From contig CAMDAC010000009.1 of NCBI GenBank assembly GCA_945888325.1, positions 41,164 to 105,163 on the forward strand: a DNA stretch of 64,000 bases. Reading direction: 5' to 3'. The stretch's first letter is position 1; each line of letters begins with the position of its first letter. Origin of the DNA: Candidatus Sulfopaludibacter sp. SbA3 (lineage in GTDB: Bacteria > Pseudomonadota > Alphaproteobacteria > Caulobacterales > Hyphomonadaceae). The translations under genes were made by a program, and so were the position numbers. This document shows positions 51,458-60,527 of the stretch, piece after piece. The notes under the pieces are model-generated. The model did no database searches and was not told the DNA's origin. It saw nothing but the letters and a program-made list of their open reading frames with translations.

Positions 51458-51513
51458 GATGTTCCCTCCCGGATTGTTGTTTGGCGGAACCATAGGCGCC
51501 GCCCCTGAAACGC

Positions 51514-51540
51514 AAAAGGGCTGCCGCATGGGCAGCCCTT
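51514..51540 (-). terminator. Rho-independent terminator of clpA
   Basis: AAGGGCTGCC (51516-51525) pairs with GGCAGCCCTT (51531-51540); on the minus strand the hairpin is followed by a short T-run (51514-51517). It is placed just after clpA in its transcription direction. Confidence 0.75.
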
Positions 51541-51566
51541 CCGGGTAGTTCGAGAAATCGGAGGCC

Positions 51567-53927
51567 TTAAGCCGCCGGCTCTTCGGTGGCGTCCTTGGTC
51601 GCCTTCTTTTTCTTCGCGGGTTCCGCGAGGTATTTGAAGGTGAGCTCGTCCTTCTTGTCGTCGAGGCCGATCTTGACGAGGCCGCCCTTCATGAGCTTGC
51701 CGAACAAGAGTTCCTCGGCCATCGGCTTCTTGACGAATTCCTGGATCGTCCGCGACAGCGGGCGCGCGCCCATGTCGGGATCGAAGCCGCGTTTCGCCAG
51801 CCATTCGCGGGCCGCCTTCGACACTTCGATCGAGACATTGCGGTCCTCGAGCTGGACTTCCAGCTGCAGGATGAACTTCTCGACGACACGGTCGATGATT
51901 TCCGGCGTCAGGCCGCCGAAGGTGATCGTCGCGTCGAGACGGTTGCGGAATTCCGGCGTGAACAGGCGCTTCAGCGCCTCGTCGGATTCCTCGTCCTTCT
52001 TGCCGCGGCCGAAGCCGATGGAGTTCTTCGCCGCGTCCGACGCACCGGCGTTGGTGGTCATGATCAGGATCACGTTCCGGAAGTCGACCTTGCGGCCGTT
52101 GGCATCCGTCAGCGCGCCGTTGTCCATCACCTGCAGGAGGATGTTGAACAGGTCCGGGTGGGCCTTCTCGATTTCGTCGAGCAGCAGCACGCAGTGTGGA
52201 TGCTGGTCCACACCGTCCGTGAGCAGACCACCTTCATCATAACCGACATAGCCCGGAGGCGCACCGATCAGACGGCTGACGGTGTGGCGTTCCATGTATT
52301 CCGACATGTCGAAGCGCAGCATCTCGACGCCCATAATGGACGCCAGCTGCTTGGCGACTTCGGTCTTGCCGACGCCGGTCGGGCCGGTGAACAGGTATGA
52401 GCCGATCGGCTTGTTCGGCTCGCGCAAGCCGGCGCGAGCAAGCTTGATCGTTGCCGACAGTGCGACGATGGCTTCGTCCTGGCCGAACACGACGCGCTTC
52501 AGGTCGCCTTCGAGCGATTTCAGCGAAGCGGCGTCATCGGACGTGACCTGCTTGGGCGGAATGCGCGCGATCTTGGCGACGACCGCTTCGATGTCGCGGA
52601 TGCCAACCTGTTTCTTGCGCTTCGGCGCGGGCAGCAACCACTGGGCCGCGCCGGCTTCGTCGATCACGTCGATCGCCTTGTCCGGCAGCTTGCGGTCCGT
52701 GATGTACCGGTCCGACAGTTCCACCGCCGCCTTGATCGCATCGTTCGTGTACTTGAGCCCGTGGAAATCCTCGAACTTCGATTTCAGACCCGTGAGGATC
52801 TTGATCGTGTCCGGCACAGTGGGCTCCACCACGTCGATCTTGCGGAACCGGCGCGACAGCGCGCGATCCTTCTCGAAGTGCTGCTTGTATTCCTTGAAGG
52901 TCGTCGAGCCCATGCAGCGCAGGCCGCCGGACTGGAGCGCAGGCTTCAGCAGGTTCGAGGCGTCCATCGCGCCGCCGCTGGTCGCGCCGGCGCCGATGAT
53001 CGTGTGGATTTCGTCGATGAACAGGATCGCCTTTTCCTGCTGTTCGAGTTCCTTCATCACCGACTTGAGGCGCTCCTCGAAGTCGCCGCGATAGCGCGTG
53101 CCGGCCAGCAGCGCGCCCATGTCGAGCGACCAGATGATGGCGTCGTCCAGGATTTCCGGCGCTTCGCCGTCGACGATGCGCTTGGCGAGGCCTTCAGCGA
53201 TGGCGGTCTTGCCGACGCCGGGGTCGCCGACGAGGATCGGGTTGTTCTTGTTGCGGCGGCAGAGAACCTCGATGCAGCGGTTCACTTCCATGTCGCGGCC
53301 GATCAGCGGGTCGATCTTCCCGGCCCGGGCGCGCGCATTGAGGTTCACGCAATAGGTGTCGAGCGCTTCATGGCCCTGCTTCACAGGTTCTTCCTCGGAG
53401 GATTCGGCGCCGCGCGGCGTGGATGGCCGCGACATGCCGGGTTGCTTCGCCACACCGTGCGAGATGTAGTTGACCGCGTCATACCGCGTCATGTCCTGCT
53501 CCTGCAGGAAGTAGGCGGCATGGCTTTCGCGCTCGGAGAAGATCGACACGAGCACGTTGGCGCCCGTCACTTCCTCGCGGCCTGAGCTTTCGACATGCAG
53601 GATCGCGCGCTGCACGACGCGCTGGAACGCGGCGGTCGGCTGCACGCGGCCATCGCTGCCGTCGACGATCAGGCTCGAAAGCTCCTCATCGATATAGCGC
53701 GTCAGGTCGATGCGGAGTTCGTCGATATTGACCTTGCAGGCACCCATCACATCGCGCGCGTGCTCGTCCTCGGTGAGGGCCAGCAGCAGGTGCTCCAGCG
53801 TGGCGTACTCATGGTCGCGTTCGGACGCGAGCGAGAGGGCCTTTTCAAGAGCGGTTTCGAGAGAGGTGGAGAGACGGGGCAAGGTGTGAGCCTTTTCGAA
53901 GGTCGTGTTACTAGGAGGCGTTGGCAT
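51567..53927 (-). CDS. clpA: ATP-dependent Clp protease ATP-binding subunit ClpA
   Basis: A 786-aa AAA+ unfoldase that feeds substrates to ClpP. The N-terminal ClpA/B repeats (ETALEKALSLASERDHEYATLEHLLLALTEDEHA) are followed by D1 with Walker A GDPGVGKT and Walker B ILFIDEIH, and D2 with GPTGVGKT and VLLLDEIEKAHPDLFNILLQVMD. The D2 region also carries IGFGRGKKDEES, the position of the ClpP-docking IGF-type loop. clpS lies 13 bp upstream on the same strand, the standard adaptor-unfoldase pair. The Lys/Ala-rich tail is typical of alphaproteobacteria. Confidence 0.95.
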   Translation of the reverse strand: MPTPPSNTTFEKAHTLPRLSTSLETALEKALSLASERDHEYATLEHLLLALTEDEHARDVMGACKVNIDELRIDLTRYIDEELSSLIVDGSDGRVQPTAAFQRVVQRAILHVESSGREEVTGANVLVSIFSERESHAAYFLQEQDMTRYDAVNYISHGVAKQPGMSRPSTPRGAESSEEEPVKQGHEALDTYCVNLNARARAGKIDPLIGRDMEVNRCIEVLCRRNKNNPILVGDPGVGKTAIAEGLAKRIVDGEAPEILDDAIIWSLDMGALLAGTRYRGDFEERLKSVMKELEQQEKAILFIDEIHTIIGAGATSGGAMDASNLLKPALQSGGLRCMGSTTFKEYKQHFEKDRALSRRFRKIDVVEPTVPDTIKILTGLKSKFEDFHGLKYTNDAIKAAVELSDRYITDRKLPDKAIDVIDEAGAAQWLLPAPKRKKQVGIRDIEAVVAKIARIPPKQVTSDDAASLKSLEGDLKRVVFGQDEAIVALSATIKLARAGLREPNKPIGSYLFTGPTGVGKTEVAKQLASIMGVEMLRFDMSEYMERHTVSRLIGAPPGYVGYDEGGLLTDGVDQHPHCVLLLDEIEKAHPDLFNILLQVMDNGALTDANGRKVDFRNVILIMTTNAGASDAAKNSIGFGRGKKDEESDEALKRLFTPEFRNRLDATITFGGLTPEIIDRVVEKFILQLEVQLEDRNVSIEVSKAAREWLAKRGFDPDMGARPLSRTIQEFVKKPMAEELLFGKLMKGGLVKIGLDDKKDELTFKYLAEPAKKKKATKDATEEPAA

Positions 53928-53940
53928 TCATATGGGTAGT

Positions 53941-54324
53941 CTAGTCCTCTTTCTCCATGACGCACTGGAGAGGATGTTCATGACGCCGGGCAAGGTCCAG
54001 CACCTGGGCTACCTTGGTCTCGGCAACCTCGTATGTATAGACCCCGCACAACCCAACGCCCTTTTGATGCACATGCAGCATGATCCGGGTCGCTTGCTCG
54101 CGCGAACGGTTGAAAAAACGCTCAAGCACGAACACGACGAATTCCATCGGCGTGTAATCATCGTTCAGAAGCAGCACGCGGTAGAGCGAAGGCTTCTTGG
54201 TCTTGATGCGGGTTTCCGTGGCCAGGTCGAAACCTGTGCCGTCGCCCTCGTCCGGCATGCCGCCGCCCGGGGCGCCCGGCGCCGGCGGGCCCGCCATACG
54301 GACCGGGTCAAACACGCTGCTCAT
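53941..54324 (-). CDS. clpS: ATP-dependent Clp protease adaptor ClpS
   Basis: A 127-aa N-end-rule adaptor binding the ClpA N-domain. A disordered N-terminal region rich in Gly/Pro (1-45) is followed by the core: [61 protein letters not shown]. The [10 protein letters not shown] loop and the His residues (HVHQKG) form the pocket for destabilising N-terminal residues. ATG 54324 was chosen; the longer frame overlaps the DUF1499 gene. Confidence 0.93.
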   Translation of the reverse strand: MSSVFDPVRMAGPPAPGAPGGGMPDEGDGTGFDLATETRIKTKKPSLYRVLLLNDDYTPMEFVVFVLERFFNRSREQATRIMLHVHQKGVGLCGVYTYEVAETKVAQVLDLARRHEHPLQCVMEKED

Positions 54325-54395
54325 GGGTGACAAGATATACCTTCCTGCACGAGATTGAAGATGCAATTGGCGTCTGAACACAGCTATGCCCGCTT

Positions 54396-54797
54396 TCAAG
54401 GCGTCAGCAGGGCTGCGGAAAACGCGTCCAGCCGTTTGCGGTTGGCGCCGAGATCGGAAAACCCGACGCGTGACCTAGAGTAAGCCGCGAAGGTGGATTT
54501 GTCCGGTTGTCCCGCGACCGGCAGGACCACGACATCGACATCATCCTTGAACCGCATGATCGCCGAAGTCGCGACGAAGTTCAGCCGCATGGTCGCGGCG
54601 TCCTGCGAGCCGAGCTGCCATTCGCGGCGCTCGCCGATCAGGCGAAGCGCACGCATATAGAGTTCGCTGGGGGCAACATCATAGATCGGCGCGGCGCCAT
54701 CCGCCTCGGCGGAGGCGGCATAGGCCGGCGGCGCGAGCAGCGCTGTGTTCGGGCTGCCGGGGCGTACAAGCGTCTTGAAGTTGGTGAAGTCCGGCAT
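54396..54797 (-). CDS. DUF1499 family protein
   Basis: A 133-aa protein with the DUF1499 pattern: [45 protein letters not shown], and the C-terminal [24 protein letters not shown], where the RSRVGxxDxGxNRxRi stretch is the family hallmark. Many members are membrane-anchored or exported; this one has no signal or TM segment. It is between clpS and a TPR gene on the same strand. Function unknown. Confidence 0.8.
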   Translation of the reverse strand: MPDFTNFKTLVRPGSPNTALLAPPAYAASAEADGAAPIYDVAPSELYMRALRLIGERREWQLGSQDAATMRLNFVATSAIMRFKDDVDVVVLPVAGQPDKSTFAAYSRSRVGFSDLGANRKRLDAFSAALLTP

Positions 54798-54817
54798 CGA
54801 GGCAATCCTGTCTCTGG

Positions 54818-56137
54818 TCAGTGCGCGCGCAAACCGGCGCGGCGGGCGAAAGCGATATTGACGCGGCTCTCCGGCCGCAGCGCGAGACGTTCCAGAACAA
54901 GCGCCCGCGCGAGCGGCGTGACCTTACCGCGGATTGCGGCGTCGGTCAGCGTCCAGTCGATCACGTCGCGCTGCGCATGGCTGCCACCGAACGTGCCCGC
55001 TATCTGGCGTGCCCACAGCAAGGGATCAATGGCTGCCTCGAAGTCTGCGCTGTCATAGGCCAGCAGACCGTCGATGATCGGCGCGCCGGTATCGCGCATC
55101 CAGCGGTTCATCTCGCTGCGCTCACTGCCGGATCGCGCGATCTTCAACAGGTCCGTCGCCTCGCTGCGGCGGCCGGCGCCGATATAGGCGAGCGCGGCGT
55201 GCACATCGTTGAAGGGATAGCATTTTCCGTCCGCGTGCTGGGTCCAGGTATCGGCCAGCTCGTCCCACCGGTCGCCCACGTCGATGCCGAGAATTTGCAG
55301 CCGCCAGAGCAGCGCCGAGGCATCCACCAGATTCTGCGCCACAGTGCTCGCCTCGCCGCGCACCTCTTCGTCGTAGAGCGCCAGCGCCGCGTCGGGCTCA
55401 CCCAGTTCGAGATGGCAGAGCGCGAGGTGCCACCAATTGTGGACCTTGAGGAAATTGTCCGGCTGCGCCCAGTGGGCCCGGCGTTTAAGCATGAAGTCGC
55501 GGCCTTCGGCGGCCCGGCCCTGCATCTCCAGCACATGCGCCACGGCATGGTGCGCCCAGCTGTCATCGGGGTCCGCTTCCAGCGCCTTCATCCCGGCCGC
55601 CTCGGCGCGGTGATAGTCGCCCATCTCTTCAAGGCCGAAGGCGAGCATGCCGAGCAGGTGCGAGCGTCCCGGCACGCCGTCCCAGGCCGGCAGCGCCCGC
55701 GAAATCCGGTCGCGCAGGTTGCGCGCATTGGCGGTGAGAAAGTCCACTTGGTGGCCGGCGAGCAGGCCGATCAGGTCGCAGGGGTAAGCGGCGTTGTGCA
55801 GGTCGAGCGCCCGGGCGGCGAGGGTCCATTCGGTCAGTGACGCGGTCTGCAGCGCCTCGAGATGGCTTTCCTCCCGAGGGCCTTTCGGCATGCCGGCCAG
55901 GTCTTCCACCATCCGCCGCGCCAGCGCCGTGGCCTGCGGCTCGGTCGACATGGCGTAGATCCAGGCCTTGGCGATCAACGCCATCGAGAAATCCGGCGAG
56001 TCGGCCAGCGCTTCCCGGAGCGGCTCCACCGGATCTCCGCAGAAATGTGCAAAGCGGCTGATCGCGAGGTCAAATAGCTCCGCCGCCCGGGGCGAAGCCC
56101 CCGTCAGTTCTCCCCCTTGCCGGTCGCGAATCGTCAT
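54818..56137 (-). CDS. Tetratricopeptide repeat protein, TTC38-like
   Basis: A 439-aa helical protein without signal peptide. Recurrent helix pairs, HLLGMLAFGLEEMGDYHRAEAAGMKALEADPDDSWAHHAVAHVLEMQGRAAEG and HNWWHLALCHLELGEPDAALALYDEE, match the bacterial homologues of TTC38, whose biochemical role is unknown. ATG 56137 (MTIRDRQGGEL) has GGGAG about 9 nt upstream; two in-frame ATGs further upstream would add poorly structured residues. It is 20 bp upstream of the DUF1499 gene and probably in one operon with it. Confidence 0.82.
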   Translation of the reverse strand: MTIRDRQGGELTGASPRAAELFDLAISRFAHFCGDPVEPLREALADSPDFSMALIAKAWIYAMSTEPQATALARRMVEDLAGMPKGPREESHLEALQTASLTEWTLAARALDLHNAAYPCDLIGLLAGHQVDFLTANARNLRDRISRALPAWDGVPGRSHLLGMLAFGLEEMGDYHRAEAAGMKALEADPDDSWAHHAVAHVLEMQGRAAEGRDFMLKRRAHWAQPDNFLKVHNWWHLALCHLELGEPDAALALYDEEVRGEASTVAQNLVDASALLWRLQILGIDVGDRWDELADTWTQHADGKCYPFNDVHAALAYIGAGRRSEATDLLKIARSGSERSEMNRWMRDTGAPIIDGLLAYDSADFEAAIDPLLWARQIAGTFGGSHAQRDVIDWTLTDAAIRGKVTPLARALVLERLALRPESRVNIAFARRAGLRAH

Positions 56138-56222
56138 CGCCTGGCTCCCGCCCGCGTCGCCAGATTGCATTGTGTGACCATGGGGCCCGAGTCGCAAGCG
56201 GCGCGCAGGGCCCACCGCAACG

Positions 56223-56253
56223 AAAAAGGGCTGGACCAAAAAGGTCCAGCCCT
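56223..56253 (-). terminator. Rho-independent terminator of the phasin gene
   Basis: A perfect 10-bp stem (GGGCTGGACC / GGTCCAGCCC) with a 5-nt loop; on the minus strand it is followed by TTTTT. It lies 60 bp after the phasin stop and ahead of the TPR gene, so the two genes are transcribed separately. Confidence 0.85.
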
Positions 56254-56313
56254 GAAACTCTACGCGTACACTCTACTGCCGGCCGGGTCCGAAAACCCTG
56301 AACGGCGCCGAGA

Positions 56314-56730
56314 TTACTTGGCGAAAGAAGCCATAAACGGTTTCGCGGCATTGCGCCATGCGCTGACGCAAAGCTCGGTCTGGGCCGACATTTCCGTCGT
56401 GAGGGCCGAGAACATCGATTTCGCGAAGGCCGACTGGAGCTCGAACATCTCGCGCGGGTCGCGGACGTTGGCGAGGGTCTGGCCGAGTTCGACGCTCTGT
56501 TCCATGGCCTGGGTCATGAACGTCATGTTGCGGGTGCCGATCTCACGCAGCACTTCGGTCGAGGCGACCGCGCTGTCGGTGAGGGCTTTGACGCCGCCTT
56601 CAGCCATGCCGGTGAACTTGCCGGCAAAATCGGTCATCTGGTCCAAGCCAGCTTCGATTTGCTTGGTGGTTGCGGTGTTGGGGCGGGCTTCCGCTTTGGC
56701 GCGGGCCGTAGATGCAGTGGTCTTGGCCAT
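56314..56730 (-). CDS. Phasin family protein
   Basis: A 138-aa amphipathic helical protein of the phasin type, which coats polyhydroxyalkanoate granules. Typical are QMTDFAGKFTGMAEGGVKALTDSAVASTEVLREIGTRNMTFMTQAMEQSVELGQTLANVRDPREMFELQSAFAKSMF. The Lys/Ala/Thr-rich N-terminal tail (MAKTTASTARAKAEARPN) is common in alphaproteobacterial members. ATG 56730 has AAGGA upstream; the longer frame is non-homologous. No pha genes are adjacent. Confidence 0.85.
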   Translation of the reverse strand: MAKTTASTARAKAEARPNTATTKQIEAGLDQMTDFAGKFTGMAEGGVKALTDSAVASTEVLREIGTRNMTFMTQAMEQSVELGQTLANVRDPREMFELQSAFAKSMFSALTTEMSAQTELCVSAWRNAAKPFMASFAK

Positions 56731-56962
56731 GGGAGGAATCCTTCTTCTTGTAAGGTGTGGTTTGGATAACACACCCCCCTCGCAGATGCAATAAATATTG
56801 TGCGCTGCAACATTAAGCATTTGGCGTTCGAATTGCATGCAACCCGGGCCGGTTACAAAACTGTCAGCGGACAGGCTGCGTTAAGGTGTGGTCAACTGGT
56901 TTGTCGGATTCTAGTCTTTACTCGGGTCGTCCGGGGTTTTGCGTATTTGGAGGTTGCCATTC

Positions 56963-58195
56963 ATGGCGCTGCTCAACCTTTCCTTGGCTCGTCTCGCGGC
57001 TCTGTCGGCTGCCGTTGGGTCAACCTCCCTGCTGGTTGCCCAGACTGCCACGGCCGAAAAATACGCGGCGCTCGTCATGGACGCCGAAACCAACGAAATC
57101 CTGCACTCCCGCAACGCCGATGATGCCCGTTATCCGGCTTCGCTCACGAAGGTGATGACGCTTTACCTTCTGTTTGACGCGATCAATGCCGGCGAGGTCA
57201 GCCTGACCGACAAGATGACGGTGTCCCGTAACGCCGCCGCCCAGCCGCCTTCGAACCTCAAACTGAAGGCCGGATCCAAGATCAAGGTTGAGGACGCCAT
57301 CCTCGCTCTGGTCACGAAGTCCGCCAATGACGTGGCCGTCGTCGTCGCCGAGCACCTTGGCGGCACCGAGAAGAAATTCGCGGTCATGATGACTGACAAG
57401 GCCCGCGATCTCGGCCTCAACAATACCACCTTCAAGAATGCCTCGGGCCTGCCGAACACGGCGCAGGTGACCACCGCCTATGATCTGGCCCTGCTCGCAG
57501 ATGCGCTGCTTGAGCAGCATGGCCAGTATTACCACTATTTCCAGAACGAGAAGTTCTCGTGGGGCCGGATGGTTTACAAGAACCATAACGACCTCATCGG
57601 TGACGTGGACGGCGTCGACGGCATCAAGACCGGCTACACCCGTGCCTCCGGCTTCAACCTGATGACCTCGGCAGAACGCGATGGCCACCGCGTCATCGCC
57701 GTCATGCTGGGCGGCGCCACCGCCAAGTCGCGCAACGCGCACGTCGAAGACCTCGTCGAAGCCGCCTTCGCCGCGCTCGGCGGCCCCGCCGACCCGACCT
57801 CGCCGCAACTGCGCGGCACGACGACCTTCGCCTCCGTCCAGACCCCGGTGAACCCGAACGGCGCCGCCGAGCCGATGCTCAACGGCCAGCCGTTCAGCTC
57901 CTACAAGGCTGAGCCCATCAACCTCGCGCTCGCCGACACGACCGAAGGCTCCGTCACCGAAGACATGATCATCGTCGAAGGGGACGCCGCCGAGGATCTC
58001 GCCTCGGTGCAGCCGTCGCCGGCCCTGCCCGCACCGGGCGCCAGCTTCTCGGTGAGCGACTACGAAGCCCGCCAGACCGCCAACGCGGCCAAGGCTGCCG
58101 GCGTGACGGTTTCGGAATATGAGGCGCGCCAGAAAGAACGGGCCGCCAACGCTGCCCGCGTGGCCGAGTATACACTCCGCCAAACCCGCCGCTGA
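56963..58195 (+). CDS. D-alanyl-D-alanine carboxypeptidase (penicillin-binding protein, S11)
   Basis: A 410-aa exported serine peptidase that trims peptidoglycan pentapeptides. After a signal peptide (LAALSAAVGSTSLLVAQTATA) the catalytic motifs appear in order: SLTK (PASLTKVMTLYLLFD), SAN (KSANDVAVVVAEHLGG) and KTG (DGIKTGYTRASG). The C-terminal region differs from DacA/DacC: a long Pro/Ala/Glu linker, then two YEARQ-type repeats (SDYEARQTANAAKAAG, SEYEARQKERAANAA), possibly a coiled-coil localisation tail. ATG 56963 has GGAGG 9 nt upstream. Confidence 0.9.
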   Translation: MALLNLSLARLAALSAAVGSTSLLVAQTATAEKYAALVMDAETNEILHSRNADDARYPASLTKVMTLYLLFDAINAGEVSLTDKMTVSRNAAAQPPSNLKLKAGSKIKVEDAILALVTKSANDVAVVVAEHLGGTEKKFAVMMTDKARDLGLNNTTFKNASGLPNTAQVTTAYDLALLADALLEQHGQYYHYFQNEKFSWGRMVYKNHNDLIGDVDGVDGIKTGYTRASGFNLMTSAERDGHRVIAVMLGGATAKSRNAHVEDLVEAAFAALGGPADPTSPQLRGTTTFASVQTPVNPNGAAEPMLNGQPFSSYKAEPINLALADTTEGSVTEDMIIVEGDAAEDLASVQPSPALPAPGASFSVSDYEARQTANAAKAAGVTVSEYEARQKERAANAARVAEYTLRQTRR

Positions 58196-58286
58196 CCTTC
58201 CCGCCGCACCGGGGGACTTGCCGAAGCCGCCCGGCTCCCGCACAACGCCGCTCGCTGTCCTGACCTGGCCCGGGAGCCGTTGAACC

Positions 58287-59252
58287 GTGAGCGCAAACTC
58301 AGACCTGACCCTCGCCCGTAGCGTGATCCGCCTCGAACGCGACGCGCTCGACAAGCTCGAGGCCTCGCTCGGCAACTCGCTGGTTGAGGCGGTCGAGCGG
58401 ATCCTGTCGACCGACCGGCATGTCGTCGTCGCCGGCGTCGGCAAGTCCGGACACATCGGCCAGAAGATCGCGGCGAGCCTTGCGTCCACCGGCACACCCG
58501 CCTTCTTCATCCATCCGACCGAAGCCAGCCATGGCGACCTCGGCATGCTGATCCCCGGCTCGGTGCTGATCGCGATTTCCTATTCCGGCGAAAGCCGCGA
58601 AATGGTCGACCTCTTGCGCTATTGCAAAGGCAACGAGATCCCGGTCATCGCGATGACGCGCGACGCGGGCTCCACGCTCGGGCGCTTCGCCGATATCCTG
58701 CTCGAACTCCCCGTCGTCACCGAAGCCTGCCCGAACGGTCTGGCGCCGACCTCCTCCACCACCATGGCGCTCGCGCTCGGCGACGCCCTCACCATCGTGC
58801 TGATGGCCCGGCGCGGATTCTCGCGCGAAGATTTCGGCTTTCGCCACCCGGGCGGCAAGCTCGGCCGCTCGCTCCAGACCGCCGGCGATTATGTCCGTGA
58901 ACGGAAGGAACAGATGCCGCTCGTCGCGGCGGACGCGACCTTTGAGGCCGTCGTCTACGCGGTCTCCGAGGGCCGCAAGGGCTGCGCGGGCGTGACGGGC
59001 CCGGACGGCACGCTGATCGGCATGGTCACTGACGGCGACCTGCGCCGCGCCATGATGGCGGGCATGACCAGCGCCGCAGCGGGCGACGTCATGACGAAAT
59101 CCCCGCGCACCATCGATCCCGAAGAGCGCATGCAGGTCGTGATCAAGCAGCTCAGCGAGAACCGTATCTCGAACGCCTTCGTAGTCGGCGAGACCGGCAA
59201 ACCGCTCGGCCTCATCGACATGAAGGACCTTCTGGCCGAAGGTTACCTCTGA
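58287..59252 (+). CDS. kdsD: D-arabinose-5-phosphate isomerase
   Basis: Converts ribulose-5-phosphate to arabinose-5-phosphate, the KDO precursor used by KdsA. The 321-aa chain has an N-terminal SIS sugar-isomerase domain (VVVAGVGKSGHIGQKIAASLASTGTPAFFIHPTEASHGDLGM, SYSGESREM) and two CBS domains at the C-terminus (GMVTDGDLRRAMM, NAFVVGETGKPLGLIDMKDLL). GTG 58287 is the start, with GGGAG upstream. Together with kdsA 9.4 kb away it supplies the first steps of KDO synthesis. Confidence 0.93.
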   Translation: MSANSDLTLARSVIRLERDALDKLEASLGNSLVEAVERILSTDRHVVVAGVGKSGHIGQKIAASLASTGTPAFFIHPTEASHGDLGMLIPGSVLIAISYSGESREMVDLLRYCKGNEIPVIAMTRDAGSTLGRFADILLELPVVTEACPNGLAPTSSTTMALALGDALTIVLMARRGFSREDFGFRHPGGKLGRSLQTAGDYVRERKEQMPLVAADATFEAVVYAVSEGRKGCAGVTGPDGTLIGMVTDGDLRRAMMAGMTSAAAGDVMTKSPRTIDPEERMQVVIKQLSENRISNAFVVGETGKPLGLIDMKDLLAEGYL

Positions 59253-59254
59253 CC

Positions 59255-60049
59255 TTACTTTACCAGCTCGAACAGCACGCTGACACTTGCCGTCACGCCC
59301 ACTTCGCCGGCTGCGATCGGCGTCGGAGCTCCGGCGTCCATCGCCATCTCGGCGCGCTGCATCATGACCGGCTGCGGCGAATACTCGTAGCCCTCGCTGA
59401 TCGACACGATCCGCGCGACCTTCAGGCCCGCGGCTTTCGCATAGAGCTCAGCTTTGGCGACCGCGTCCTTCATTGCCTGGGTGCGCGCGTCATTCTTGAT
59501 CTGCTTGTCATCCTCGATGGCGAACGAGACGCCGGAGAACGTGTTGCCGCCGGCTTTCACGAGACTGTCGATGGTCGCGCCGAGCGTATCGAGATTGCGC
59601 ACACGGGCGGTGATATTGTTGGTGGCGACATAGCCCGCCAGCTTCTGCTCGCCGCGCACGCTGCCGTCGCGCTGCGGGACCTCGATGTAATCATACCGCG
59701 GATAGAGGCTGAGACCCGACGTCTGCATGTCTTTCTTGGCGATGCCGGCTTTCTCGAGCGCCGAGAACACGCCGTTCATCGCGGCCGACTGGGCGGTCAT
59801 CGCCTCACTGGCGGTGGCGCGCTCTTCGGTGACACCCGCCGTGATATAGGCAATGTCCGGCGCCTTGTTGATCTTGGACTCGGCGTTGATCTGCAAGGTC
59901 GTTTCAGGCTGGATCGAGTTCGGATGAACAGTCATGGCGGCGGGGCTCGCAAGCAGGGGCGTGGCAGCGGACGCAAACGGCATCTGGGCGCAGGCGACGG
60001 GTGCGGCGGCGAGGAACAGGGCGGCGATAGCCAGAAAGGGGCGGTTCAT
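59255..60049 (-). CDS. SIMPL-domain (DUF541) exported protein
   Basis: A 264-aa secreted protein: signal peptide ending ALFLAAAPVACA, then a SIMPL domain (TTLQINAESKINKAPDIAYITAGVTEERATASEAMTAQSAAMNGVFSALEKAGIAKKDMQTSGLSLYPRYDY; GNTFSGVSFAIEDDKQIKNDARTQAMKDAVAKAELYAKAAGLKV). Bacterial relatives (BP26/YggE) are periplasmic or surface proteins linked to oxidative stress. ATG 60049 has GGAG 6 nt upstream. Convergent with kdsD, with stops 2 bp apart. Confidence 0.85.
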   Translation of the reverse strand: MNRPFLAIAALFLAAAPVACAQMPFASAATPLLASPAAMTVHPNSIQPETTLQINAESKINKAPDIAYITAGVTEERATASEAMTAQSAAMNGVFSALEKAGIAKKDMQTSGLSLYPRYDYIEVPQRDGSVRGEQKLAGYVATNNITARVRNLDTLGATIDSLVKAGGNTFSGVSFAIEDDKQIKNDARTQAMKDAVAKAELYAKAAGLKVARIVSISEGYEYSPQPVMMQRAEMAMDAGAPTPIAAGEVGVTASVSVLFELVK

Positions 60050-60148
60050 GGGCAGCTCCATTGTATTGTGACCAAAGCGGTACGCCTGTCTTCCGCGCCG
60101 AACAAGGCCGTTGCAAGGCGCACCCGCGGCGCCTAAACGTCCGTTCCG

Positions 60149-60225
60149 GGGCCTGTAGCTCAGTTGGTTAGAGCGGACCGCTCATAACGGTTTGGTCAGA
60201 GGTTCAAGTCCTCTCGGGCCCACCA
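60149..60225 (+). tRNA. tRNA-Ile2 (CAT anticodon, lysidine type)
   Basis: The acceptor stem GGGCCTG/CGGGCCC with discriminator A and an encoded CCA gives 77 nt. The D-arm is TAGCTCAGTTGGTTAGAGC, the anticodon loop CTCATAA (anticodon CAT), and the T-arm AGAGGTTCAAGTCCTCT. The variable region TTTGGTC and body resemble tRNA-Ile(CAU) read as AUA after lysidine modification, more than elongator tRNA-Met; the choice between them is by eye. Confidence 0.88.
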
Positions 60226-60527
60226 TCCCCGGCCGTATCGGGCCTGCGCGGGAAACAGCCACGCAGTACCTGCCAGCGAACCGGCAGACGCAGGCTCGCA
60301 ACACCTTCAGGAACCGGCTGCGGGCGACCAGTTTCCGGCACCCCGATACCATCCGGGAACGTGCGGACATGCACAGACATTGTCACGGCTGTGTCACTTG
60401 TCGGCACTTTTGCGATTTCGCGCTTGGGATTACAGTTTCGCAATGACAACGGGGTTTGCGATGGCTGCGATCAGTGGCACTAAACGGAAGAATCGTCCCG
60501 GCGGTTGAGTTCAGGGGAGTAGAGACC

